Below, piece by piece: positions 1 through 6,900 of a stretch of DNA of 13,409 nt (position 1 is the stretch's first letter; every line of letters starts with the position of its first letter). The notes under the pieces are model-generated. The model was given only the letters and a program-made list of their open reading frames with translations. It was not told where the DNA came from and searched no databases. The translations under genes and the position numbers were made by a program. Where the stretch lies: positions 1-13,409 of the forward strand of contig CATEEE010000220.1 in the NCBI GenBank assembly GCA_949499045.1. Reading direction: 5' to 3'. The DNA is from Marinobacterium sp. xm-d-530 (GTDB taxonomy: Bacteria > Pseudomonadota > Gammaproteobacteria > Pseudomonadales > Balneatricaceae).

Positions 1-228
1 ATCGCGCACTTGATGGTGAATGGTGATACTGCGTCATTTATTCTGTTTGGTGGTTTACTAGCCTGGGCTGTGATCAGCGTGATACTCATTAATAAAGCGG
101 GTAAACCTGAACTAGAGAAACGACCAACCAGTCTATTTCGTGAGTTGATCTCGGCTGTCGTCACGGCCGTTCTGTTTGGCGCCATAGCCATGATTCATAT
201 GAAGCTGGGCTACCCGGTATTTGGTTAA
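1..228 (+). CDS. NnrU-family membrane protein, C-terminal part (5' end outside window)
   Basis: The reading frame is open from the first base, so this is the last 75 residues of a longer gene that begins upstream. It reads Ile-Ala-His-Leu-Met-Val-Asn-Gly-Asp, then a hydrophobic segment with Leu-Phe-Gly-Gly-Leu-Leu-Ala-Trp-Ala. This resembles the conserved late part of the NnrU family, where a His precedes Val-Asn-Gly-Asp and a membrane helix follows. A second hydrophobic segment (Val-Val-Thr-Ala-Val-Leu-Phe-Gly-Ala) lies near the C terminus. NnrU proteins are integral inner-membrane proteins named from a nitric-oxide/denitrification gene cluster and are related to zeta-carotene isomerase and methanethiol S-methyltransferase; the biochemical role of bacterial NnrU is not settled. 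No denitrification gene is visible here, so a denitrification role cannot be inferred. The stop is 30 bases before the best start of the next membrane gene, so co-transcription is likely. The ATG at 10 is internal. Confidence 0.72.
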   Translation: MAHLMVNGDTASFILFGGLLAWAVISVILINKAGKPELEKRPTSLFRELISAVVTAVLFGAIAMIHMKLGYPVFG

Positions 229-258
229 GGGATGACTGAGACTTTAGGGATGAAGCAG

Positions 259-810
259 ATGAAACCATTGATTATAGGATATGTTATTTTAATGGTTTCT
301 ATGCTACTTCAGTTTCAAGTCATTTGGCCGGCTGAAGCCGTGTTGCTGTCTCATTGGTCTGAAGGGCCTGCAAGTCTCATGTTTCTTCCTCACGGTATCA
401 AAGCGCTTTTGATTGTTCTGGTCGGACCGATTGCGGTTTTGCCTATCGCTCTAGCTCATTTAACGACCGATATTGCTATCGGAGTGGATGCCAGTAGGCT
501 TCTTTTCTCTGCAGTGGTTAGTTCGGCTGTCATGTTGATCCCGATGTTGATGTTTAACTACGTCTCGCAACGACCACTCTTTTCAGGCGTGTTGGGATTA
601 GGTTTCTCATTGCATCAAACAACGAGGCTTACCTTTTCGGTGGGTTTGATTGCTGCCCTCGTGAATGCATTGGCAAATGCTGCTTGGTATAGTGAAAGTG
701 GTATAACGCTTTTGGCCTTTAGATACATTACGGGCGACCTATTAGGTATCTTGGTGGCGCTTCTGCTTTGGGGCGGATTTTCTCGAATTTTCCTCAAAGT
801 GAGCCGTTAG
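259..810 (+). CDS. Polytopic membrane protein A of a tandem paralogous pair, function unknown
   Basis: A 183-residue, very hydrophobic protein with about five predicted membrane helices. From the ATG at 259, visible motifs are Gln-Phe-Gln-Val-Ile-Trp-Pro (18-24), Phe-Leu-Pro-His-Gly-Ile-Lys (42-48), Ala-His (66-67), Asn136 in Val-Asn-Ala-Leu, and Phe-Arg-Tyr-Ile-Thr-Gly-Asp-Leu-Leu-Gly (154-163). The same motifs in the same order recur in the next gene, so the two are paralogues. The Gly-Asp-x-x-Gly near the last helix and the mid-protein Pro-x-Gly are reminiscent of MASE1-type membrane sensor domains, but I do not claim membership. Two other in-frame ATGs exist (232, 250). ATG 259 is preferred because AGGG at 246-249 lies 9 bases upstream, because the other two have AGGG directly abutting, and because it gives exactly the paralogue's length. 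There is no soluble domain, so if it senses something it must signal through a partner. Function unknown. Confidence 0.8.
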   Translation: MKPLIIGYVILMVSMLLQFQVIWPAEAVLLSHWSEGPASLMFLPHGIKALLIVLVGPIAVLPIALAHLTTDIAIGVDASRLLFSAVVSSAVMLIPMLMFNYVSQRPLFSGVLGLGFSLHQTTRLTFSVGLIAALVNALANAAWYSESGITLLAFRYITGDLLGILVALLLWGGFSRIFLKVSR

Positions 811-812
811 TT

Positions 813-1364
813 GTGCTGCAAATTGTTCTGTTTGCTCTGCTCTCTGTTGGGTTGGTTATTCAATATGAGGTGATCTTCCCGCTCGAGTCCTATCTTTTGT
901 CTGCTTCAGCAGCTAGCTTTCTTTACATACCGCACGGTATTAAAACCATTATGGTGGTGTTGTCTGGTTATCGAGCGCTGCTGCCAATTTTCACGGCTCA
1001 TTTGTTGGCTTATGTTGTATGGTCGGTACCTACACCGTCCATTGCTTTGGATGCCATGGTCAGTACGCTGGTTATGTTTAGTCCTTTGATTATTTGGAAC
1101 TTTAATCGACTTAATCCTCTGTTGGCCCCTCTACCCATTGCAGACGACTCTAAATTAGCGCTATTCAGGATTGTAATAGCCGTCGCTTTTGTCTCATCAC
1201 TGTTTAATGCACTTTTTCATACCCTAATATTCGCTGATGAGCCTATCGGAATATTGTCGTTTAGATTCATGACAGGTGATTTGCTTGGTAGTCTCTTCGT
1301 ACTGATGTTATTGATACTAGCTAAAAAGCCGGTGATTAAACTGTTTAATGGACGTCTAAACTGA
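813..1364 (+). CDS. Polytopic membrane protein B of a tandem paralogous pair, function unknown
   Basis: A 183-residue integral membrane protein related to the gene just before it. Shared landmarks, numbered from GTG 813, are Gln-Tyr-Glu-Val-Ile-Phe-Pro (17-23), Tyr-Ile-Pro-His-Gly-Ile-Lys (38-44), Leu-Pro-Ile-x-x-Ala-His-Leu (57-64), Phe-Asn-Ala-Leu (131-134) and Phe-Arg-Phe-Met-Thr-Gly-Asp-Leu-Leu-Gly (150-159). The frame stays open back to a TTG at 768, which would overlap the upstream gene by 43 bases. GTG 813 is preferred: it lies two bases after the upstream TAG, AAGTGAG ends 9 bases before it, and it makes both proteins exactly 183 residues with aligned motifs. The tight junction suggests translational coupling. 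Conserved charged or polar residues (His, Lys, Arg, Asp, Asn) within otherwise greasy segments suggest a functional intramembrane site. It could be a transporter-like or sensor membrane domain; I cannot assign a function. Confidence 0.75.
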   Translation: MLQIVLFALLSVGLVIQYEVIFPLESYLLSASAASFLYIPHGIKTIMVVLSGYRALLPIFTAHLLAYVVWSVPTPSIALDAMVSTLVMFSPLIIWNFNRLNPLLAPLPIADDSKLALFRIVIAVAFVSSLFNALFHTLIFADEPIGILSFRFMTGDLLGSLFVLMLLILAKKPVIKLFNGRLN

Positions 1365-1403
1365 CTTTTTGGTCAATTTCGCATTATGGAATGTTTTAAT
1401 AAA

Positions 1404-1431
1404 TTGATAGGCTTAATAAGTCTGCTACAAT
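1404..1431 (+). promoter_or_regulatory. Sigma-70-type promoter with extended -10 for the winged-helix gene
   Basis: A -35-like TTGATA (1404-1409) is followed after 16 bases by TACAAT (1426-1431), which is preceded by TGC and so forms an extended -10. Transcription would start near 1438, leaving an untranslated leader of about 60 bases. This is the best-looking housekeeping promoter in the window, and it separates the small regulator from the membrane-protein genes upstream. Confidence 0.6.
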
Positions 1432-1499
1432 GCACATGTCGATAGCAGCGATAGTCTCTTAGGACTGGAGTGCCTGCTGAATAATTAAAGGAACCCTAT

Positions 1500-1802
1500 A
1501 TGAGCACTTTGAAATTTTATTTAGGTCTAATCAAGCTAATTGATTCAACCTCAAAAGAGCTTGGTTTGGATTCTTTGACCGATTCTGACCGTCAAGTGCT
1601 AAACATGCTTTGGGAAGTGGCAGATCAAAACAGTGCCAAAGCGTCTCTTAGTTACGAAGTCTTTTCGGACTCAGCGATTGCAAAAGGGATCAAAGTGTCT
1701 CGTTCGCAATTTTTTAAGTCACTGAAAAAGCTTGAAGATGTTGAGTTGATTAAGCGTGTTGAAGGGCCTCGCAGCTCTACTTACCAGCTTAAAGCTGAAT
1801 AA
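1500..1802 (+). CDS. Small winged helix-turn-helix-like protein, function unknown
   Basis: A 100-residue soluble protein. The N-terminal half (about 1-44) looks helical, with Leu-Thr-Asp-Ser-Asp-Arg-Gln-Val-Leu-Asn-Met-Leu at 26-37. The C-terminal half resembles a winged helix-turn-helix: Ser-Asp-Ser-Ala-Ile-Ala (56-61), a turn at Gly-Ile-Lys-Val-Ser, a basic recognition-type helix (Arg-Ser-Gln-Phe-Phe-Lys-Ser-Leu-Lys-Lys-Leu, 69-79), then a wing-like hairpin (Ile-Lys-Arg-Val-Glu-Gly-Pro-Arg-Ser-Ser-Thr-Tyr-Gln-Leu). The pattern recalls MarR-type DNA-binding domains, but the protein is shorter than usual MarR regulators and has no evident ligand or dimerisation extension. AAAGGA at 1487-1492 sits 7 bases before the ATG. 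It has its own promoter and terminator, so it is a monocistronic unit. A transcription factor is the likeliest role; its targets are unknown, and neighbouring membrane genes or itself would be natural first guesses. Confidence 0.78.
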   Translation: MSTLKFYLGLIKLIDSTSKELGLDSLTDSDRQVLNMLWEVADQNSAKASLSYEVFSDSAIAKGIKVSRSQFFKSLKKLEDVELIKRVEGPRSSTYQLKAE

Positions 1803-1826
1803 TGCTTAGTTAAGTAAACATTACAC

Positions 1827-1859
1827 AAAAGCTGCACACTGTGCGGCTTTTTTGTTTTT
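1827..1859 (+). terminator. Intrinsic terminator after the winged-helix gene
   Basis: An 11-bp stem (1827-1837 with 1841-1851, one G-T wobble) with a three-base ACT loop merges into a T-rich tail through 1859. The stem starts 24 bases after the stop codon. Fewer than 50 bases remain between it and the tadA start, so tadA must use a promoter in or near this tail or rely on readthrough. Confidence 0.88.
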
Positions 1860-1901
1860 AGGGTGCGGGTTACCATAGAGTTTTAGAGCTTGGGGTGCGA
1901 A

Positions 1902-2411
1902 GTGGACGATCAGTATTGGATGAAGCAGGCGCTTGAACTGGCAGCAGAGGCTAGTGAGCGTAATGAAGTGCCTGTCGGTGCGGTTGTTGTTCTTAATGAT
2001 CAAATCGTTGGTCGTGGCTTTAACTGTCCGATCAGCGGTTGTGACCCATCTGCGCATGCAGAGATCCAGGCTCTCAGAGATGCCGCTAAACACCTCGACA
2101 ATTATCGCCTAGTGGATGCGACGCTCTATGTCACGATCGAACCTTGCTCTATGTGCGCTGGTGCTATTGTTCACTCTCGAATAAAACGTCTGATCTATGG
2201 CGCTCTTGAGCCAAAAGCGGGAGTGGCTACCAGTCAAATTCTATTTTTTGATCAGCCCTGGCTGAATCACCTTGTCGAAGTAAAGGGCGGGGTATTGGCT
2301 GACGAGTGCTCATCAATGATCAGTGAATTCTTCGCTCGCCGTCGAGATGAAAAGCGTCAATCTAAGCTCGACGGGTGTGTTGAGGATTCTAATCCAGAGA
2401 CTCAAGCTTAA
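1902..2411 (+). CDS. tadA: tRNA-specific adenosine deaminase TadA
   Basis: Deaminates the wobble adenosine 34 to inosine in tRNA-Arg(ACG), an essential step for reading CGC and CGA codons; cytoplasmic, zinc dependent, acting as a homodimer. The cytidine-deaminase-fold signatures are intact. His-Ala-Glu at residues 52-54 (numbered from GTG 1902) supplies a zinc ligand and the proton-shuttling Glu, and Pro-Cys-Ser-Met-Cys (81-85) supplies the two Cys ligands. The following Ala-Gly-Ala-Ile-Val-His-Ser-Arg-Ile and Leu-Ala-Asp-Glu-Cys are also typical. The frame opens at TTG 1890, but GTG 1902 is preferred: GGGG at 1892-1895 lies 6 bases before it, and the resulting Asp-Asp-Gln-Tyr-Trp-Met start matches the E. 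coli N terminus. It converges on mltF, and the last 23 bases of the two genes overlap. No convincing promoter was found in the short gap after the preceding terminator. The length of 169 residues is normal. Confidence 0.95.
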   Translation: MDDQYWMKQALELAAEASERNEVPVGAVVVLNDQIVGRGFNCPISGCDPSAHAEIQALRDAAKHLDNYRLVDATLYVTIEPCSMCAGAIVHSRIKRLIYGALEPKAGVATSQILFFDQPWLNHLVEVKGGVLADECSSMISEFFARRRDEKRQSKLDGCVEDSNPETQA

Positions 2412-3801
2412 TGGTGCGGTTTTGATTTAACCGCCTGAAGGGCTCGATAATCTGTGCATACTTCTGAATGTTGCTCACATAAGTAACGGGTTCACTGCCA
2501 CGCGCCTCGCCATGACGGGTTTTAGCCGCTATCTCTGGATCTTCAAGCAGTGGTAGGTATTGTGCTACATCGGCCCATTTGTCGGCATTTTTACCACCGC
2601 GTTGTGTCAGTATGCGAGCGTCTTCTAGATGTCCAAAACCAACATTATACCCTGCCATGGCAAGCCAAAGTCTCTCGGGTTCTGGTATGCGATCAGGCAC
2701 TTTCTCTTCCATTTTTCTTAGGTACTTAGCACCCCCAATGATGCTCTCTCTGGGGTCTGTTCTATCCTCAACCCCCATCTCTTCTGCAGTCGCTTGTGTG
2801 AGCATCATAATGCCTCGAACACCTGTGCTGGAGACGGCGTCTTCATCCCAATGCGACTCTTGATAACCTACCGCGGCAAGAATGTGATGATCTAACCCAA
2901 CCAATTCACCGGCTTCAATGAAGTAGTGATTTAATGGTTCATAACGTTCTTCTAGTGCCATTCTAAAGGCGTGCGTTTCAACAAAATTAAGCGGATTTTT
3001 CGGTGGCAAAGAGTCTTGATTAAGTTGGCTAATGAAGGTCTCAGTTTGGGGTCGCTCCAACCATTCGCTTACGGCGAGATTTAGTGTTTGATCTTCACTT
3101 TTAAGCGAGTACCAAATGGCAGGGGCATCCGTTTGAATCTCAAAGGCTTTTGCCAGTTCTGGATGATAGCTTTTCACCCGGCTAAAAAGATCGGAAGGGA
3201 CCACCGCGTAGGTGGCCTCTCTGTTCTGCAGCAGAGTCATAAGATCTAAATGATTTAACTCCTCCAGAAGTTCAAGCTCGATATTGGGCTTGATGCTTAG
3301 CAGTTGAGAGGCCTCTGCGCTGCCATCTAACGCAAGAATGTTTCCATCCTGGATGTCATCAAATGATTTAGGCCGCTTAAACCCTTGGGTCTTTCTATAA
3401 ATAACCAGTGATTGACTGTCTCGATAGCTAGGGTGGGGCTGGTAAATCGAATCTCGAGCTGGAGTATGGTGTAGGTTAGCGGCAGCAATGTCCGCTCGAC
3501 GATCACGCAGCGCCTGAAAAACATGTTGGTGATCTTCCGCGATGATGAACTCGATACCGACACCTAGGTGATCAGCAAATTTTGTCGCCAGTTGATACTC
3601 AAAGCCTGTGCGAGTCTGATCAATTTCGAGTGTGGATAGGGGGGCTGCAAGGGAGACAACACGTAAATAACCTCTATCTGTGATCTGTTCGATAAGCGGC
3701 TTTCGATTCGCACTGGTCAAGATAATCCAAACCGCCAGAAACAGAATGCCGGCGGTGTAGATATACGGTCTTAATCTTGGTGCTTGTCGAAGGATAAACA
3801 T
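2389..3801 (-). CDS. mltF: Membrane-bound lytic murein transglycosylase F
   Basis: Cleaves the MurNAc-GlcNAc bond of peptidoglycan with 1,6-anhydro product formation, from the periplasmic face. In order: a short basic N terminus and one hydrophobic segment (about 13-30), either a signal peptide or an anchor; a family 3 solute-binding-like domain (about 40-260), regulatory in MltF proteins; and a C-terminal SLT domain (about 285-440). The SLT domain shows Gln-Glu-Ser-His-Trp (314-318, catalytic Glu315), Ser-Ser-Thr-Gly-Val-Arg-Gly-Ile-Met-Met-Leu-Thr (324-335) and Ala-Gly-Tyr-Asn (383-386). The length of 470 is somewhat shorter than E. coli MltF (about 518). An in-frame TAA lies just upstream, so ATG 3801 is the start even though no good Shine-Dalgarno precedes it. 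Grouping with tadA and purL is the usual gammaproteobacterial arrangement. It is divergent from purL across 104 bases. Confidence 0.95.
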   Translation of the reverse strand: MFILRQAPRLRPYIYTAGILFLAVWIILTSANRKPLIEQITDRGYLRVVSLAAPLSTLEIDQTRTGFEYQLATKFADHLGVGIEFIIAEDHQHVFQALRDRRADIAAANLHHTPARDSIYQPHPSYRDSQSLVIYRKTQGFKRPKSFDDIQDGNILALDGSAEASQLLSIKPNIELELLEELNHLDLMTLLQNREATYAVVPSDLFSRVKSYHPELAKAFEIQTDAPAIWYSLKSEDQTLNLAVSEWLERPQTETFISQLNQDSLPPKNPLNFVETHAFRMALEERYEPLNHYFIEAGELVGLDHHILAAVGYQESHWDEDAVSSTGVRGIMMLTQATAEEMGVEDRTDPRESIIGGAKYLRKMEEKVPDRIPEPERLWLAMAGYNVGFGHLEDARILTQRGGKNADKWADVAQYLPLLEDPEIAAKTRHGEARGSEPVTYVSNIQKYAQIIEPFRRLNQNRTIKLESLD

Positions 3802-3905
3802 TCGTATTGATTAGCTGCTAGCTCTCCCTAATTGCGTCAGTTTGCGCTAAAATTGCACGTTTTCCAACGCCTGATTCGCAGGATCACCAAGAGGCCTCAG
3901 AAACC

Positions 3906-6900
3906 ATGCTCGTTTTGCGCGGAGCTCCAGCTCTTTCTGCCTTCCGTCACGCTAAGCTTTTTAACGCTGTTAGCAAAAAAGTACCGTCTGTTACCGGACT
4001 GTATGCGGAGTTTGTTCACTTTGCCGATATGAACTCTGACTTGAGTTCTGAGAAATACTCAATTCTTGAGCGTATTCTACGATATGGCCCTAAAGTGGAT
4101 CAGCAAGATCCAAAAGGCACACTTATTCTGGTTGTTCCTCGCTTAGGGACTATCTCGCCCTGGTCATCAAAAGCGACTGATATCGTGCACAACTGTGGCT
4201 TGGATGCGATCGATCGTATTGAACGCGGCATTGCGTTTTACGTTGAGAGTGCTTCCGAATTAAGCGAGCAAGATCTGGTCGATGTTCAGAGCGTTCTTCA
4301 CGACCGTATGGTTGAAGCGGTAATGAGCGATTTAGAGCAAGCGAGCTCACTGTTTAGACACGAGCAGCCACGTGAAATGGGTCGTGTTGATATTCTTGGT
4401 GGCGGTCGTGACGCGCTGGCTACGGCCAACCAAACTCTAGGTCTGGCACTGGCTGAAGATGAGATTGATTATCTTGTCGATAGCTTCAAAGAGCTAGGTC
4501 GAAACCCAGCTGACGTCGAGTTGATGATGTTTGCTCAGGCAAACTCTGAGCACTGTCGTCACAAGATCTTCAACGCCTCATGGGATATTGATGGAGAAGC
4601 TCAGCAAAAATCTCTATTCGGTATGATCAAGAACACCAATGAGTTAGGTGGCGAAAAAGTTCTATCAGCTTATAAAGATAACGCAGCCGTTATCGAAGGT
4701 TCGCAGGCACCTCGTTTTTACCCCAACCCTGAGTCTCAGCAGTACGGCTACAATGATGAGCCTGTCCACATTCTGATGAAAGTTGAGACGCATAACCACC
4801 CGACTGCTATTGCTCCTTTCTCGGGCTCAGCAACCGGTTCAGGTGGTGAGATACGCGACGAGGGTGCGACGGGCCGCGGTGCTAAACCTAAAGCAGGCTT
4901 AACTGGCTTTACGGTGTCAGATCTAAACATTCCTGGTTTTGAGCAGCCTTGGGAATCGAAATACGGTAAGCCTGAACGCATTGTGTCGCCACTCGATATC
5001 ATGATCGAAGGCCCGATTGGTGGCGCTGCGTTCAATAACGAATTTGGTCGTCCAAACTTGAATGGTTATTTCCGTACGTTTGAACAATCAGTACCCGGTG
5101 CAAACGGTGAAGAGGTTCGTGGATACCACAAACCGATCATGCTGGCTGGCGGTATGGGGAACATCCGTGCAGACCATGTTGAAAAAGGTGAGATTGAAGT
5201 CGGTTCTAAACTGATCTGTCTGGGTGGACCAGCGATGTTGATCGGTCTAGGCGGTGGTGCTGCATCATCGATGAGCTCAGGTAGCTCTTCAGCCGATCTT
5301 GATTTTGCTTCCGTACAGCGTGGTAACCCTGAGATGGAGCGTCGCTGTCAGGAGGTGATTGATCGCTGTTGGCAGCTAGGTGAGGCTAACCCAATCGAGT
5401 TCATTCACGATGTGGGCGCGGGTGGGCTATCGAACGCTTTCCCAGAGTTGGTGAAAGATGGTGGCCGTGGTGGTTACTTCCAGCTACGTAACATCAACAA
5501 CGATGAACCTGGTATGGCTCCGCTGGAGATATGGTGTAACGAGGCGCAAGAGCGTTATGTCATGTCAGTTAAGCCGGCAGATTTGGCACGTTTTGAAGAG
5601 ATCTGTCAGCGTGAACGTTGTCCATATGCGGTAGTCGGTGAAGCGACTGAAGATCATCACCTCACTCTTAACGACACGCGCTTTGAAAACAAGCCGGTTG
5701 ATCTCCCAATGAGTGTGCTCTTTGGTAAACCGCCTAAAATGCACCGCTCTGTGACTCGTGTAAATTATGAAGTACCAGCATTTGATAGCAGCAAAATTAA
5801 GTTGGCCGAAGCGGTTGAACGTGTACTGAAGCTCCCAGCAGTTGCTTCTAAATCTTTCTTGATCACCATTGGTGACCGCTCGATTACTGGTCAGGTCGTT
5901 CGTGACCAGATGGTCGGTCCATGGCAGGTGCCTGTCGCTGACTGCGCGGTAACCTCTACTGGGTTTATCGGTTACACCGGTGAAGCAATGGCGATGGGTG
6001 AGCGTACCCCACTGGCTGTGGTTGATGGTCCTGCTTCTGGTCGTATGGCGATTGGTGAGACATTAACTAACCTTGCCGGTACGCCGATTGAAGCCCTTAG
6101 TGATGTGAAGCTGTCAGCCAACTGGATGTGTGCTGCAGGCCACCCAGGCGAAGATGAGAAACTTTACGATACGGTTCGTGCAGTGGGTATGGAGTTATGT
6201 CCTGAACTGGGTATTACCATTCCAGTGGGTAAAGACTCTATGTCGATGCGCACTGTGTGGCAGGATGCAGACGAGCAGAAGTCTGTGACATCACCTCTCT
6301 CGTTGGTGATCACTGGTTTTGCACCCGTTTCGGATGTTCGCCGTGTGTTGACGCCAGAACTTCGTACAGATCAGGGTGACACGGATCTGATCTTATTGGA
6401 TCTAGGACAGGGTAAAAACCGTTTAGGCCTGTCAGCGCTTGCACAAGTCTTCAATGAGGTGGGTGCTGATGTTCCGGATCTTGATGATGCGGGTCAGTTC
6501 GCGACCTTCTTTGCAGCCATTCAAGGTCTGAATGAGCAAGGACTTCTGCTCGCTTACCATGACCGCTCTGACGGTGGTCTCCTAGCGACCATCACCGAGA
6601 TGGCATTTGCCGGTCGTACCGGTGTTGATTTGAGCTTGGATCTTCTTGCCTCTGATGAGTCTGAAATTGCTGCGGCACTCTTTGCTGAAGAGCTAGGTGC
6701 GGTTGTTCAGGTTAAGCGTGAAGATACTGAGCAGGTACTGACTGAGTTGAATGCTGCGGGTATCGGTGAGATCGCATCAGTGGTTGGTGCTTTGAATCCG
6801 GATGATCTGTTGAATATCAGCTTCGATGATGAAGAAGTTTACTCAGAGAGCCGAGTAACGCTGCAACGCTGGTGGGCAGAGACCTCTTACCAAGTGCAAT

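Noticed and set aside
1358..1379. Hairpin TGAC/GTCA with flanking AAA/TTT at the end of the second membrane gene as a terminator
   Set aside because: A four-base-pair core with a mismatch and only a short T stretch is too weak to call.
1440..1455. CGATAG repeated twice in the leader of the winged-helix gene
   Set aside because: Two six-base copies ten bases apart are within chance expectation and no symmetry suggests an operator; noted only as a place to look for autoregulation.
2416..2434. Hairpin GCGGTT/AACCGC just after the tadA stop as a tadA terminator
   Set aside because: The stem has only six base pairs, the loop has seven bases and no T run follows; it also lies within the mltF coding sequence.
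2579..2863. Plus-strand open frame of 94 codons antisense to mltF
   Set aside because: It is the shadow of the MltF catalytic domain, and its Ser/Pro-rich composition looks like reverse-complement coding rather than a protein.
3843..3870. Possible PurR operator before purL (ACGTTTTC resembles the right half of the PurR consensus)
   Set aside because: The left half (AATTGC where ACGCAA is expected) matches only one of six positions and there is no palindrome, so it is not a credible PurR site.
4748..5035. Open frame of 95 codons on the minus strand inside purL (and similar antisense frames in rluD, bamD and the monooxygenase gene)
   Set aside because: These mirror strongly conserved coding sequence on the other strand, show no recognisable domain and lack ribosome-binding sites.
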